Source: Shouchella patagoniensis
Lineage (GTDB): Bacteria; Bacillota; Bacilli; Bacillales; Bacillaceae_D
Direction of reading: 5' to 3'
Length of the DNA: 64,000 nucleotides
Assembly: GCF_002019705.1 (NCBI RefSeq)
Contig: NZ_KV917377.1
Coordinates: 3,693,649 to 3,757,648 of the forward strand
The position numbers and the translations under genes were made by a program. Below are positions 1 through 8,171 of the stretch, piece by piece. The notes under the pieces were generated by a model. It ran no database searches. It saw nothing but the letters and a program-made list of their open reading frames with translations, and was not told the origin of the DNA. Within the stretch, counting starts at the first letter, position 1, and every line of letters starts with the position of its first letter.

Positions 1-1
1 A

Positions 2-679
2 AATTATTTGATTGCTCGCGAAGAAAGTGTTCACTTATTGCCAGAACAGGTAGATTATCGTTCTGCAGCAATGACTGAACCTCTAGCCTGCACCCACCAT
101 GCTGTTGCAAAAACAAAAGTGAATGAAGGCGACTTAGCGGTTGTTATCGGGCCGGGTCCAATTGGCTTACTAACTGCTCAAGTAGCAAAAAGTCGTGGCG
201 CGAAAGTTTTGATTACTGGCTTAACGAATGACCAAGTTCGTCTTAATAAAGCGAAAGACCTTGGTATTGATTATGTAATTAATTCACAAAAAGAAGACTT
301 GAAGCAAGTCGTCGATGAATTAACAGATGGTTATGGCGCAGATATTGTCTATGAATGTTCTGGCGCGGTTCCAGCTGCTAGGCAAGGTCTCGACTTGCTT
401 AGAAAGAAAGGGCAATATAGTCAAGTAGGTTTATTTGCTACTCCAGAGATTTCATTTGATCTTGAAAAAATTATTCAAAAAGAGATCCGTATTGTTGGGA
501 GTAGAAGTCAAAAACCGGCGGATTGGGAGCCTTCACTTGCTCTTATGAATGAAGGGAAAGTAAATGCAAAAGCATTGGTGACGCATGAATTTGACATAAC
601 AGAGTGGGAGAAAGCGTATCAAGCAATTAAAAGCGGGGAAGCAATAAAAGTGCTTTTAACCCCATTGATAGAAGGATAA
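2..679 (+). CDS. Zinc-type polyol/alcohol dehydrogenase, 5' end cut by window
   Basis: This is the C-terminal two thirds of a medium-chain NAD(P)-dependent dehydrogenase of the sorbitol/threonine dehydrogenase type. The reading frame is open back to base 2, so the real start and the catalytic-zinc N-terminal domain lie outside the window. The sequence shows the cofactor-binding Rossmann motif GPGPIG after about 50 residues and the family segment MTEPLACTHHAV, where the Glu helps form the active site. The stop is at 677-679. It is followed by a small membrane-protein gene and a second dehydrogenase in the same direction, so all three are probably one polyol-catabolic operon. The exact sugar alcohol cannot be read from the sequence. 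Confidence 0.85.
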   Translation, partial: NYLIAREESVHLLPEQVDYRSAAMTEPLACTHHAVAKTKVNEGDLAVVIGPGPIGLLTAQVAKSRGAKVLITGLTNDQVRLNKAKDLGIDYVINSQKEDLKQVVDELTDGYGADIVYECSGAVPAARQGLDLLRKKGQYSQVGLFATPEISFDLEKIIQKEIRIVGSRSQKPADWEPSLALMNEGKVNAKALVTHEFDITEWEKAYQAIKSGEAIKVLLTPLIEG

Positions 680-743
680 TTAGCGCCATTAAGGGAGTGA
701 GGCTCCTTTAGGTGCTTCACTCTTACTAGGTGGAGGTGCAAAC

Positions 744-902
744 ATGACGGATCTATTTTTAGACTTTATGCTCGGTCCAATACGTGGAATTGGAGACTTT
801 TATTTTGAACATCAAATGATTTTTAATTCAATTGTTGTTGGTGTTGCTGCGTTCACACTGTTCTCTAAGAAGAAAGCGAAACAACCAAACGAACAATCGT
901 AG
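744..902 (+). CDS. 52-residue single-pass membrane peptide between two dehydrogenases
   Basis: A short gene with a good ribosome site (GGTGGAGG, 729-736) and an ATG start at 744. The product has a hydrophobic stretch near residues 28-42 followed by the basic tail KKKAK, so it should sit in the membrane with its C-terminus inside. Its stop codon TAG overlaps the AGGAGG ribosome site of the next gene, which argues strongly for translation as part of this operon. I do not recognise the family. A small accessory subunit of a sugar-alcohol uptake or phosphotransferase system is possible, but that is inferred only from the neighbours. Confidence 0.6.
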   Translation: MTDLFLDFMLGPIRGIGDFYFEHQMIFNSIVVGVAAFTLFSKKKAKQPNEQS

Positions 903-913
903 GAGGAGTTCGG

Positions 914-1966
914 GTGGAATCACTAAAGCTATATGGCATTCAAGATCTCAGGCATGAAAAGGCGCCCATCCCTGTGATTGAAAATAACGATGATGTATTA
1001 ATAGAAATTACGGCCACTGGTATATGTGGCTCTGACTTATCCCGTTTTAAAAAGCTTGGACCTTATGTGAGTGGAACAACATTTGGTCATGAATTTGCGG
1101 GAGTTGTTAAAGAAATTGGTAGTGAGGTAACCGGGTTTGCACCGGGAATGCGAGTCGCTGCCTGCCCAACGTTTCATTGTGAAAAATGTATCTATTGTGA
1201 GGCAGGTGAACCTTCTCACTGTACTTCTCTTCATGTAATTGGGGCGAAACGTGACGGTGCATTTTCACAATACATTACATTACCAGAAAAACAACTCTTG
1301 GCAATTCCTGATGGAGTAAATGATGACTGCGCTGCATTGATTGAGCCAGCTGCTGTAGTCGCACATGGTTTTTATCGCACGAACATACAGCCTGGTGCTT
1401 CAGTGGCAATTATGGGGTGTGGTAGTATAGGTTTACTAGCCATCCAATGGGCTAAAATTTTTGGGGCGCAAACGATTTATGCGATTGACATAGATCCAGA
1501 TAAACTAGAGATCGCTCGAACAATGGGGGCTGACCATATTATTAACCCTATCGAATCTGCAGCACATGAGCAGATTTCGACATTAACCAAGGATGTTGGG
1601 GTTGATTTGGCAATTGAATCCGCTGGTTCTCCAATCACTTCTGCTCAAGTTTTAGCCTTACCTAAAAAGGGTGGAGAAGTTGTTTATATGGGAATTCCTT
1701 ATGGCGATGTGAACATTGAACGATTTTATTTCGAGAAGATCGTTCGGAATGAATTAACGGTTTATGGATCATGGAACGCACTCTCGGCACCGTTTCCAGG
1801 CAAAGAATGGGAATCGACAATTGCTTATATGGAAAAAGGATTAATTAATGTAAAGCCGATGATTAGTCATCGATTATCGTTAAGTGAAGGACCAGATGTA
1901 TTTAAAAAAATGGTTAGTGGTAATCCAGGCTACGTGAAAGTCCTTTTATATCCTTCAAATAAATAA
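914..1966 (+). CDS. gatD: GatD-like zinc dehydrogenase (galactitol-1-phosphate 5-dehydrogenase type)
   Basis: A full-length 350-residue medium-chain dehydrogenase starting at GTG 914, seven bases after AGGAGG. Catalytic zinc ligands are visible as GICGSDL (Cys) and GHEFAG (His-Glu). The structural zinc loop has the spaced cysteines CEKCIYCEAGEPSHC. The NAD site is GCGSIG. The segment SWNALSAPFPGKEW is characteristic of GatD proteins, which oxidise galactitol-1-phosphate to tagatose-6-phosphate, so that is the preferred assignment; L-iditol or other polyol dehydrogenases remain possible. The gene ends in a strong terminator and closes the operon. Confidence 0.75.
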   Translation: MESLKLYGIQDLRHEKAPIPVIENNDDVLIEITATGICGSDLSRFKKLGPYVSGTTFGHEFAGVVKEIGSEVTGFAPGMRVAACPTFHCEKCIYCEAGEPSHCTSLHVIGAKRDGAFSQYITLPEKQLLAIPDGVNDDCAALIEPAAVVAHGFYRTNIQPGASVAIMGCGSIGLLAIQWAKIFGAQTIYAIDIDPDKLEIARTMGADHIINPIESAAHEQISTLTKDVGVDLAIESAGSPITSAQVLALPKKGGEVVYMGIPYGDVNIERFYFEKIVRNELTVYGSWNALSAPFPGKEWESTIAYMEKGLINVKPMISHRLSLSEGPDVFKKMVSGNPGYVKVLLYPSNK

Positions 1967-2002
1967 AGAAGCAAGGATCGTTATCGGTCCTTGCTTCTTT
2001 AT
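1965..2002 (+). terminator. Strong intrinsic terminator after gatD-like gene
   Basis: A 16-bp stem (1965-1980 with 1985-2000, one G-U pair) with a four-base loop starts in the stop codon of the upstream gene and ends in a short T run. Confidence 0.85.
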
Positions 2003-2013
2003 TTGTCGGCTAA

Positions 2014-2220
2014 TTAAGCTTCTCGCGTTACTCTTATTCACATAAACGATTAATTCAACGAGAGCAATGCCAATACCTCCAAGGGTGGCAGCAAGAATCT
2101 AAAGTACCTTTAATCCATTACTTAGCAGAGAGAAAAGAAATTTTGCTTACAGAGACAGCTGGTGAGATATTCATTAACCGAAACCGTAACCAGACTGAAC
2201 AGAAAAAGTTTGTCAGATAG
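2014..2220 (+). pseudogene. Start-less 68-codon open frame, probable gene relic
   Basis: This stretch reads as plausible protein (for example KVPLIHYLAERKEILL and TETAGEIFINR) up to a TAG at 2218-2220, but has no ATG, GTG or TTG start with a ribosome site; it looks like the 3' part of a decayed gene. The opposite strand of 2005-2100 also reads as a hydrophobic segment (ILAATLGGIGIALVELIVYV), so which strand was coding is uncertain. I cannot name either family. Confidence 0.3.
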
Positions 2221-2228
2221 GAGCGCAG

Positions 2229-2315
2229 ATGAGTGAAGATCTAAATAGAAGAAGAGATTTTATGAGAATCCAGCGACGACGCATGCGAGCGTTTATCTTC
2301 AGTCAGAGCAACTGA
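2229..2315 (+). CDS. Possible 28-residue arginine-rich peptide
   Basis: An ATG at 2229 follows GGAG with five-base spacing, eight bases after the upstream relic's stop. The peptide is strongly basic (NRRRDF, QRRRMR). Its stop overlaps the 5' arm of a terminator hairpin. Length alone cannot establish that it is real; it may be the companion of the decayed frame before it. Confidence 0.3.
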   Translation: MSEDLNRRRDFMRIQRRRMRAFIFSQSN

Positions 2316-2336
2316 TCTAAAAATCAGTTGCTTTTG
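2307..2336 (+). terminator. Intrinsic terminator
   Basis: AGCAACTGAT (2307-2316) pairs perfectly with ATCAGTTGCT (2323-2332) across a six-base loop and is followed by TTTTGAT. It isolates fabHB from upstream transcription. Confidence 0.65.
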
Positions 2337-2456
2337 ATATTAGAAGAATGTTGAAAGGCGGTGTCAGATGCTGGATATTTCTCGGGAAATAGTTAAAAAG
2401 CTAAGTGAATCCGAGAAACAACTTTAAATGGAAAGGAAAACTTTTTTGAATATAAA

Positions 2457-2471
2457 TAGTACCAGGTCATA
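2457..2471 (+). promoter_or_regulatory. Possible FapR operator upstream of fabHB
   Basis: TAGTACCAGGTCATA resembles the palindromic FapR site (TTAGTACCTGGTACTAA type), with a complete left half and a partly conserved right half. FapR represses fatty-acid synthesis genes including fabHB in Bacillus subtilis, so the location is appropriate. The match is imperfect. Confidence 0.35.
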
Positions 2472-2516
2472 GGATTAAGTGTTAAAATGAAAAAAGTAAA
2501 AATGGGAGATGTTAAA

Positions 2517-3503
2517 ATGCAATTTCAAGCAGCAATTACGGCAATTGGATCTTATGTGCCTGAACGAAAATTAACAAATGTAGACTTAGAAAAAATGGTT
2601 CAAACAAACGATGAATGGATTGTGAGACGTACAGGCATAAAAGAACGGCGTGTCATTGGCGAGGTGGAGCATACAAGTGATCTATGTTGCAAAGCCGCAC
2701 ATAATTTGGCGAAGAGATACTCATTACATCTTGATGATGTCGATATGGTTCTTGTTTGTACATTAACTCCTGATTTCAAAACGCCAAGTACGGCTTCCAT
2801 TGTCCAATATAAATTAGGCATTCCTTCTTGTGGTGCAATCGATCTAAACGCTGCTTGTGCGGGTTTCACGTATGGATTGTATATGGCGAATGCGTTGGTA
2901 ACAGCTGGATTAAACAAAAAAGTACTCGTTATTGGTGCTGAATCATTGACAAGCATTACCGATTTTACGGATCGAACTACAGCGATTCTATTTGGTGATG
3001 GCGCAGGAGCAGTTCTAGTGGAAAAAAGCAGTGAATCTAGTTTTTTAGAATGTGAAGTGGGTTCTCAAGGACAGTACGGAAAGCATCTCTATAGCACAAA
3101 TTTAGCAAGCGATTGGGAAGGAACACCTTTGACGTCCAACGGTAAGATTGTACAAAATGGTAGAGAGGTTTATAAGTGGGCAGTAACGGAGGTACCAAAA
3201 GGAATAGAGCGTTTAGTAAGAAAAGCTGATGCACAAATGGAAAATATAGATTGGTTTATCCCTCATAGTGCGAATTTGCGAATGATTGAAGCGATTTGTC
3301 AACGTAGCGGCATTGCAATCGAAAGAACTCTTTATAGTATGGAGTATTACGGAAATACATCGTCGGCATCTATTCCTCTTGCCTTAGATACGGCAGTGCG
3401 TAATGGAAAAGTGAGTAATAATGATTTGTTATTACTTTATGGGTTTGGCGGTGGCTTAGCTTATGCAGGTTTATTAGTGAATTGGCAAGGGTCTTTATAT
3501 TAA
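2517..3503 (+). CDS. fabHB: Beta-ketoacyl-ACP synthase III, FabHB type
   Basis: Condenses acetyl-CoA or branched acyl-CoA primers with malonyl-ACP to start fatty-acid synthesis in the cytoplasm. The 328-residue product has the complete FabH catalytic triad: Cys114 in NAACAGFTYG, His in IPHSANLRM and Asn in YYGNTSSAS, plus the glycine-rich end YGFGGGLAYAG. Wording such as NGREVYKWA and GNTSSASIPLALD is closest to the B. subtilis FabHB (YhfB) paralogue. I chose ATG 2517, preceded by GGGAG at a proper distance, over the upstream ATG at 2487, because FabH proteins begin just before the AIGSYVPER segment. The stop overlaps the first codon of a decayed isochorismatase gene. A candidate FapR site lies 46-60 bases upstream. 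Confidence 0.93.
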   Translation: MQFQAAITAIGSYVPERKLTNVDLEKMVQTNDEWIVRRTGIKERRVIGEVEHTSDLCCKAAHNLAKRYSLHLDDVDMVLVCTLTPDFKTPSTASIVQYKLGIPSCGAIDLNAACAGFTYGLYMANALVTAGLNKKVLVIGAESLTSITDFTDRTTAILFGDGAGAVLVEKSSESSFLECEVGSQGQYGKHLYSTNLASDWEGTPLTSNGKIVQNGREVYKWAVTEVPKGIERLVRKADAQMENIDWFIPHSANLRMIEAICQRSGIAIERTLYSMEYYGNTSSASIPLALDTAVRNGKVSNNDLLLLYGFGGGLAYAGLLVNWQGSLY

Positions 3504-3845
3504 TGGAAGTTACGGAAATTCATGGTGAATTGACTCCAAGACCAGAAGATACGGTTATTCAAAAAAGAGCACCAGATTAGGTTTTATCAAACGGGGTTAG
3601 AGGAAGTACTTAAAACATTCCATATTAAGCATTTAATCCTTGCGGGCATACAAACTGAAATATGCATTGATACGACTTGTCGTAGTGCTCGCAGTAAAAA
3701 CTATCAAGTCACTCTTGCTTCAGATGGTCATAGTACATGAGGGTCTAGCGACTTAACTGCAGCCCAGATCGTTGCTCATCATAATAAAGCACTTAAATGG
3801 TTTGCCGATGTGAAACCTACCGTAGAGATATGTGCTCCTTATTGA
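3503..3845 (+). pseudogene. Isochorismatase-family cysteine hydrolase, truncated and frameshifted
   Basis: The three frames together spell the C-terminal half of an isochorismatase-like hydrolase: EIHGELTPRPEDTVIQKRAPD, then after a frameshift near 3573 FYQTGLEEVLKTFHIKHLILAG, then IQTEICIDTTCRSA containing the catalytic Cys. An in-frame TGA follows HST (about 3738), after which the frame continues to TGA 3843-3845. The first 60-70 residues, including the catalytic Asp, are absent. With a 5' truncation, one frameshift and one nonsense codon it cannot make an active enzyme. It abuts fabHB directly. Confidence 0.8.
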
Positions 3846-4032
3846 CTTAGCTACTCGAATATGTAATGATAAACTCAATCAAAGGAAGGGAACAGGTACC
3901 TACTACAATGAAGCAGTAATCCGATCAATAAACCGTAATTAAAAACGATTTGTACAATGCGCTGTAGCGCCAGCAAGTCATTACATTAATTATGTTTAGA
4001 GATGGGATTCGTCTGTTCGTGTATAGGTATTA

Positions 4033-4122
4033 ATGGCTTCTTTATTCTGCTTGTTTTTAAGTTTGTCTTATAGCAGGATAGGTATGCCTATTCCTACGGG
4101 CGAACTCTCTCTAACATTTTAG
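4033..4122 (+). CDS. Leader peptide (29 residues) of ABC-F attenuator
   Basis: An ATG at 4033 opens a 29-codon frame (MASLFCLFLSLSYSRIG...) whose TAG stop (4120-4122) falls in the 3' arm of the terminator that immediately precedes the ABC-F gene. A ribosome stalled in this frame would cover the terminator's 5' arm. Upstream leader peptides plus terminators are the known control of vmlR and related ABC-F genes; the role here is inference from layout. The ribosome site is weak (AGG, 4025-4027). Confidence 0.45.
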   Translation: MASLFCLFLSLSYSRIGMPIPTGELSLTF

Positions 4123-4135
4123 AGAGGGTTTTTTT
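4103..4135 (+). terminator. Attenuator terminator abutting the ABC-F start codon
   Basis: AACTCTCTCTA (4103-4113) pairs with TAGAGAGGGTT (4120-4130), 11 bp with one G-U, followed by seven T residues that run straight into the ATG at 4136. The 3' arm contains the GAGAGGG that would serve as ribosome site, so the hairpin can both stop transcription and hide translation initiation. Confidence 0.8.
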
Positions 4136-5743
4136 ATGCTATTAATGAAAACAGATAAATTAGAGAAAAGTTATGGAACTAAGAACGTGTTAAATACGGG
4201 GCAATTGTTTTTTTATAAAGGGGACCGGGTTGGCATAGTAGGTCAAAATGGAGCAGGGAAAACAACGTTACTGTCTATATTAGCAGGTGCAGAAAAGGCA
4301 GATGTTGGGACGGTGGATTCATTGGGAGAAGTAGCTTATGTTCCGCAATTTGAAGAAGATGGTAGTGAATTGACTAGTGAATTTGCGAGTAGGTGGGGAG
4401 TTCCAGATCGTAAGGCAATGAGTGGAGGCGAGCAAACACGCAAAAAAATAGCAAGTGCACTTGGTTTAGGGGCTGAAGTTTTAATTGCTGATGAACCAAC
4501 TAGTCATCTTGATATAGAAGGGATAAAGGTCCTTGAAAATCAGCTTAATGCTTTTAAAGGGGCAGTTGTGCTTACTTCCCACGACAAAACGTTTTTAAAT
4601 CGTGTCTGTTCAGCTATTTGGGAAATTGAGGATGGTAATGTATCGGTTTACGAGGGGAATTATGATGCCTATCTTGCAGAGAAAAAGAAACGAGTGCTTA
4701 AACAAAAAAAAGAGTATCAAGCATATGTACAAGAGAAAAAAAGGTTAAAGCAAGCGGCTAAAAAACTACAAGCAATGTCAGATGCAATTAAAAAAGCGCC
4801 AAGTCGAATGGGGAATTCTGAGGCGAGGTTACACAAACGAAGTAGTGGAAAGCAAAAAGCGAAGTTAAATCGTGCTGCTGAGGCAATAATTACGAGAGCA
4901 AATAGACTAGAACATCAGGAAAAAACAAAAGAGCAGCAACAGGTCATGTTTGATGTCACCCAATTTCCAGCAATTCATAGCAAGCGCGTTATTCAAGTGA
5001 AAGATGTCTGTTTGCAAATTAAGGGAAATGTATTAAAGCAAAGAGTGAATGGAGTCGTCCGCAATGGAAATAGAGTGGCGGTAACAGGTAAAAATGGTTC
5101 TGGCAAATCGACTTTTCTTGAGGCTCTGTATGAAGGGAAAGAGATAAGCATTGCTCAACCAGCGAAGATGGGATTTTTTAGGCAACAACAAGAAGATTTG
5201 GACAATGATAAAACGATTTTGGAAAACGTGCAAATGGGGAGTCCATATGATCAAACGTTTATTCGTACGATCTTATCAAGGCTAGCGTTTAAAGGTGATG
5301 CAGTTCATAAGAGCGTGTCTACTTTAAGTGGCGGGGAGAGAGTGAGAACGTCACTCGCTAAAGTATTCCTTGGGAATTATAATGTCCTGGTTTTAGATGA
5401 ACCTACGAACTATTTGGACCTTGATACGAAAGAGGCGCTTACGACTGTCTTGCGTGCATATCCAGGTACAATTGTTTTTGTGACGCATGATCGAGCGCTA
5501 ATTGATGATCTCGCAACAGATTTGCTTTCCTTTGATGAGGAAGAACCATTTCTGCGCCCGGTCAATAAAACAGATAGTGTTGAAAAGGTGAGGGATAACA
5601 AAGAAGAATTACTTCTGGCAACCGAATTGAAATTAACGGAAACGCTTGGAAAACTATCGATTGTTGTTGATGAAACGGAAAAACAACAGCTGGAACAATT
5701 GTTTCAAGAGTTACTGGCTCAAAAAAAACAATTAAAGAAATAA
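4136..5743 (+). CDS. ABC-F ribosomal protection ATPase, VmlR/Vga-like
   Basis: A soluble twin-ATPase without membrane segments, expected to bind the ribosomal E site and dislodge antibiotics such as lincosamides, pleuromutilins or streptogramin A. First ATPase: Walker A GQNGAGKT (36-43), signature SGGEQ (96-100), Walker B VLIADEP. The short distance between Walker A and signature is typical of resistance ABC-F proteins. A lysine-rich coiled interdomain linker (about 180-265) follows; second ATPase: GKNGSGKST near 318, LSGGER near 397, VLVLDEPTNYLD near 418; then an acidic-basic C-terminal extension. Length 535 fits. The start may be ATG 4136 or 4145. The drug range cannot be predicted from sequence. 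Expression is probably controlled by the leader attenuator directly upstream. Confidence 0.87.
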   Translation: MLLMKTDKLEKSYGTKNVLNTGQLFFYKGDRVGIVGQNGAGKTTLLSILAGAEKADVGTVDSLGEVAYVPQFEEDGSELTSEFASRWGVPDRKAMSGGEQTRKKIASALGLGAEVLIADEPTSHLDIEGIKVLENQLNAFKGAVVLTSHDKTFLNRVCSAIWEIEDGNVSVYEGNYDAYLAEKKKRVLKQKKEYQAYVQEKKRLKQAAKKLQAMSDAIKKAPSRMGNSEARLHKRSSGKQKAKLNRAAEAIITRANRLEHQEKTKEQQQVMFDVTQFPAIHSKRVIQVKDVCLQIKGNVLKQRVNGVVRNGNRVAVTGKNGSGKSTFLEALYEGKEISIAQPAKMGFFRQQQEDLDNDKTILENVQMGSPYDQTFIRTILSRLAFKGDAVHKSVSTLSGGERVRTSLAKVFLGNYNVLVLDEPTNYLDLDTKEALTTVLRAYPGTIVFVTHDRALIDDLATDLLSFDEEEPFLRPVNKTDSVEKVRDNKEELLLATELKLTETLGKLSIVVDETEKQQLEQLFQELLAQKKQLKK

Positions 5744-5746
5744 GTG

Positions 5747-5776
5747 AGCAGCTGGCAAAAGTCAGCTGCTTTTTCT
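5747..5776 (+). terminator. Intrinsic terminator after ABC-F gene
   Basis: AGCAGCTG (5747-5754) pairs with CAGCTGCT (5763-5770), followed by TTTTCT. Confidence 0.75.
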
Positions 5777-5784
5777 AGTGAAAT

Positions 5785-5811
5785 TGAAACTTTTTTGAAT
5801 AGGAAAGCGTA
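5785..5811 (+). promoter_or_regulatory. Possible ECF-sigma (SigW-like) promoter
   Basis: TGAAAC (5785-5790), a T-rich spacer of 17 bases and CGTA (5808-5811) fit the ECF sigma-W pattern. It sits 33 bases upstream of a membrane-anchored hydrolase, a plausible envelope-stress target. Similar wording (AACTTTTTTGAATA) occurs upstream of fabHB near 2440. Confidence 0.4.
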
Positions 5812-5844
5812 TCTTTAGTAGTTTCATAGGGGAGAGAGAAATCA

Positions 5845-7206
5845 ATGAGTATACTTGAGATGTTTTTCGCTTTTATTGCAGTTGTAATCACGGCAACTTT
5901 GGTCCTGAAAAATCAACAAAACCTTGTTCTACTGAATGTATTGTTAATCTTTGAGTGGGTTCTTCTTTTTAGTCATTTTTTTGTTGATGGATGGCGCTGG
6001 CCGATGATGTTCATGTATATGACTGCTATAGTACATCTAGTTATTATTGTTCGCTTAGCAATAGCACACAAACCAATAGTAAAACGCAAATCGAGAACGA
6101 TCAGTATCGTCTCTTTATTAATTGTTGGGATTGCCCTACCTAGTTATTTGTTTCCTTGGAATACTCATAGTCAACCTACTGGATCGTATGATGTAGGTAC
6201 AATGACTTTTCCAATTGTGGATGAAGAGCGGATGGAAAAATGGACTGAGGATAACGTACCTCGTAAACTTGTTGTTCAATTATGGTATCCGACCGATGCT
6301 ACTACAGGGCTAAAGCGTGCAAAACAACATGATACTCCAAGTATATTTATGAAAGATTTTGGGCAGGAAAATGGAATTCCAGGATTTTTATTACAGTCAT
6401 TTGTGAATCAGAAAACATATGCGTACGAGGAGGCGGAGCTATCAAACGAGGAAAATGAGTATCCAATTGTACTTTTCTCACATGGATTTGGTAGTTCACG
6501 AATTCAAAGTCAGTTTCAAGTGATTGAGTTAGCGAGCCACGGCTATATTGTTATGGGGATAGATCATACTTATTACTCTTCTGGTACGGTCTTTCCAAAC
6601 GGAGAACATATAGAGCCTGCTAGCATTCAGTTCTCTGAAGATATGAGTGTCATGGATGAATATGTCCGTGAGTGGAGTGCTGATGCTAGAGCGACAATGG
6701 ATTGGATTGAGAAAGTGAATCAAGATGGTGATGTTAACGGCAATGAAGAAGATACATGGTTGCATCAATTAAAAGGGAACATCGATCTTGAGCGCGTTGG
6801 TTATATGGGGCATTCATTCGGAGGAGCGACGGCAGGGCATACGTTAGCAACAGATGACCGGTTCCATGCGGGGATTAACTTGGATGGTTTTCCTTATGGT
6901 GAGGCCCATTTAGTAGGGGTTAAACAACCGTTTCTAACAATGATGACTGATAGAGATCTTTTAGAAGAATATTTACAAGAAACTGATGAGGAGTATAAGC
7001 AAGAATTGTATAGCAGAATAGAGATAATCAGTGATGAAATCATCTCACTAGATGGTGCTCTCCACATGGATTTTAGTGATTTCCCTTTGTTATCACCACT
7101 TACATCTTGGATTGGTATGACAGGGGAAGTTCCTGCGAAAGAACAGCATCAAAAAATCAATGAATTGACAGTTGATTTCTTTCAAAACTCTTTTAATGAT
7201 AACTAA
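5845..7206 (+). CDS. Membrane-anchored alpha/beta hydrolase (PAF-acetylhydrolase-like)
   Basis: The first ~110 residues form about four membrane helices; the rest is an extracytoplasmic alpha/beta-hydrolase domain. The oxyanion segment is FSHGFGSSR, the nucleophile elbow is MGHSFGG, an acid follows in NLDGFPYGE or MMTDRD, and the probable catalytic His lies in GALHMDFSD. This order matches platelet-activating-factor acetylhydrolase/lipase-like family members in Bacillus. The substrate is unknown; a phospholipid or acyl ester is likely. GGGGAGAG gives a good ribosome site before ATG 5845. A candidate ECF-sigma promoter lies upstream. Confidence 0.78.
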   Translation: MSILEMFFAFIAVVITATLVLKNQQNLVLLNVLLIFEWVLLFSHFFVDGWRWPMMFMYMTAIVHLVIIVRLAIAHKPIVKRKSRTISIVSLLIVGIALPSYLFPWNTHSQPTGSYDVGTMTFPIVDEERMEKWTEDNVPRKLVVQLWYPTDATTGLKRAKQHDTPSIFMKDFGQENGIPGFLLQSFVNQKTYAYEEAELSNEENEYPIVLFSHGFGSSRIQSQFQVIELASHGYIVMGIDHTYYSSGTVFPNGEHIEPASIQFSEDMSVMDEYVREWSADARATMDWIEKVNQDGDVNGNEEDTWLHQLKGNIDLERVGYMGHSFGGATAGHTLATDDRFHAGINLDGFPYGEAHLVGVKQPFLTMMTDRDLLEEYLQETDEEYKQELYSRIEIISDEIISLDGALHMDFSDFPLLSPLTSWIGMTGEVPAKEQHQKINELTVDFFQNSFNDN

Positions 7207-7250
7207 AGGAACCCTTTAAAAATAATTGTTTTTAAGATGTTATTCAAACG

Positions 7251-7455
7251 GATGTAACGAGGGTTACGAAAGATTGTTATGTGACCGACTTAATTCCGAA
7301 AGCACTTGAATCGGCATTCCCATTAGCTGTAGTGAATGAAGAAAGGTCGTTTAAACGGAATCATACTACGTGTCCATGTTCTTTCGGGTCTTATTTCTGA
7401 AGAGGTCGACGAGACAGAAGAGTATTATCCAACAAAGGAAGAGTACAAGCTATAA
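7251..7455 (+). pseudogene. Relic of a glycine-betaine/proline ABC ATPase C-terminal CBS domain
   Basis: Two frames joined near 7343 read VTKDCYVTDLIPKALESAF, PLAVVNEE and then GRLNGIILRVHVLSG with an acidic tail ending at TAA 7453. PLAVV-(D/N)E-x-GRL-x-GI is the hallmark of the CBS domain that ends ProV/OpuAA-type ATPases. The whole ATP-binding domain is missing, so this is a 3' relic. The family call is moderately confident. Confidence 0.5.
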
Positions 7456-7462
7456 CAACGAG

Positions 7463-7494
7463 AAGGCATCCTTATAGGAGGGATGCCTTTTGTT
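7463..7494 (+). terminator. Intrinsic terminator after the CBS relic
   Basis: AAGGCATCC (7463-7471) pairs with GGATGCCTT (7481-7489), followed by TTGTTG. It probably served the lost transporter operon. Confidence 0.65.
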
Positions 7495-7623
7495 GACTGA
7501 AGACAAACGCTAACTTATGCTGTTGCTCAATTCATTTATATGCTCATGAACCATTCATATGGTCTGCTCTTTACTTGTCTTCGCTTCTAGTTGACAACTC
7601 GTTTTATTTTGCTATGAGGTTAA

Positions 7624-8049
7624 TTAATATTTTTCCATCACTGCGACCGTGCAACGAGATATACAAATTGTTTTCTCCGCTTCGTCCGTTAATTCAATAT
7701 GCCAAACCATCGTTGTTCTCCCTTTATGGAAGGGGGTTGCTGTTGCTGTGACAATGCCTTCTTTTTTGGATCTTATATGATTGGCATTAATCTCCATTCC
7801 GAAACAAACATGGGTTTCTGGGTTAATATTTATCGCCGTTGCGATTGATGCAGCTGTTTCTGCGAGAACAACGGATGCCCCGCCGTGCAGCACGCCGTAT
7901 GGTTGATGTGTTTTTGGACCAACAGGCATTGTCATCACTACTTTATCTAATGTTACCTCTTTGTATTTAATTCCTAAGTGTTCAATTAATGTGTTTTGTG
8001 CATGTTGATTCAGTTCTTCCAATTGTTCTTCTGTGAAAGTATGCGTCAT
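7624..8049 (-). CDS. Hotdog-fold acyl-CoA thioesterase (YuxO/MenI/PaaI type)
   Basis: A complete 141-residue hotdog thioesterase. The core YGVLHGGASVVLAET carries the His and downstream Glu typical of the PaaI/YdiI group, which hydrolyses aromatic or other acyl-CoA thioesters, such as 1,4-dihydroxy-2-naphthoyl-CoA in menaquinone synthesis. The substrate cannot be fixed from sequence. GAAGGGGTGGG supplies the ribosome site. It is transcribed alone, convergent to the CBS relic terminator. Confidence 0.85.
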   Translation of the reverse strand: MTHTFTEEQLEELNQHAQNTLIEHLGIKYKEVTLDKVVMTMPVGPKTHQPYGVLHGGASVVLAETAASIATAININPETHVCFGMEINANHIRSKKEGIVTATATPFHKGRTTMVWHIELTDEAEKTICISRCTVAVMEKY

Positions 8050-8171
8050 TTTCCCACCCCTTCAAAATTTAATTTAAGTCAAATGTTAGGCGTTTACATA
8101 TCAGTATAACTTATTCACTCAAAGTGGGAAAGTTTAGGAAATATAAAAGGATGAGCAAGGGTGTTCCTTGC

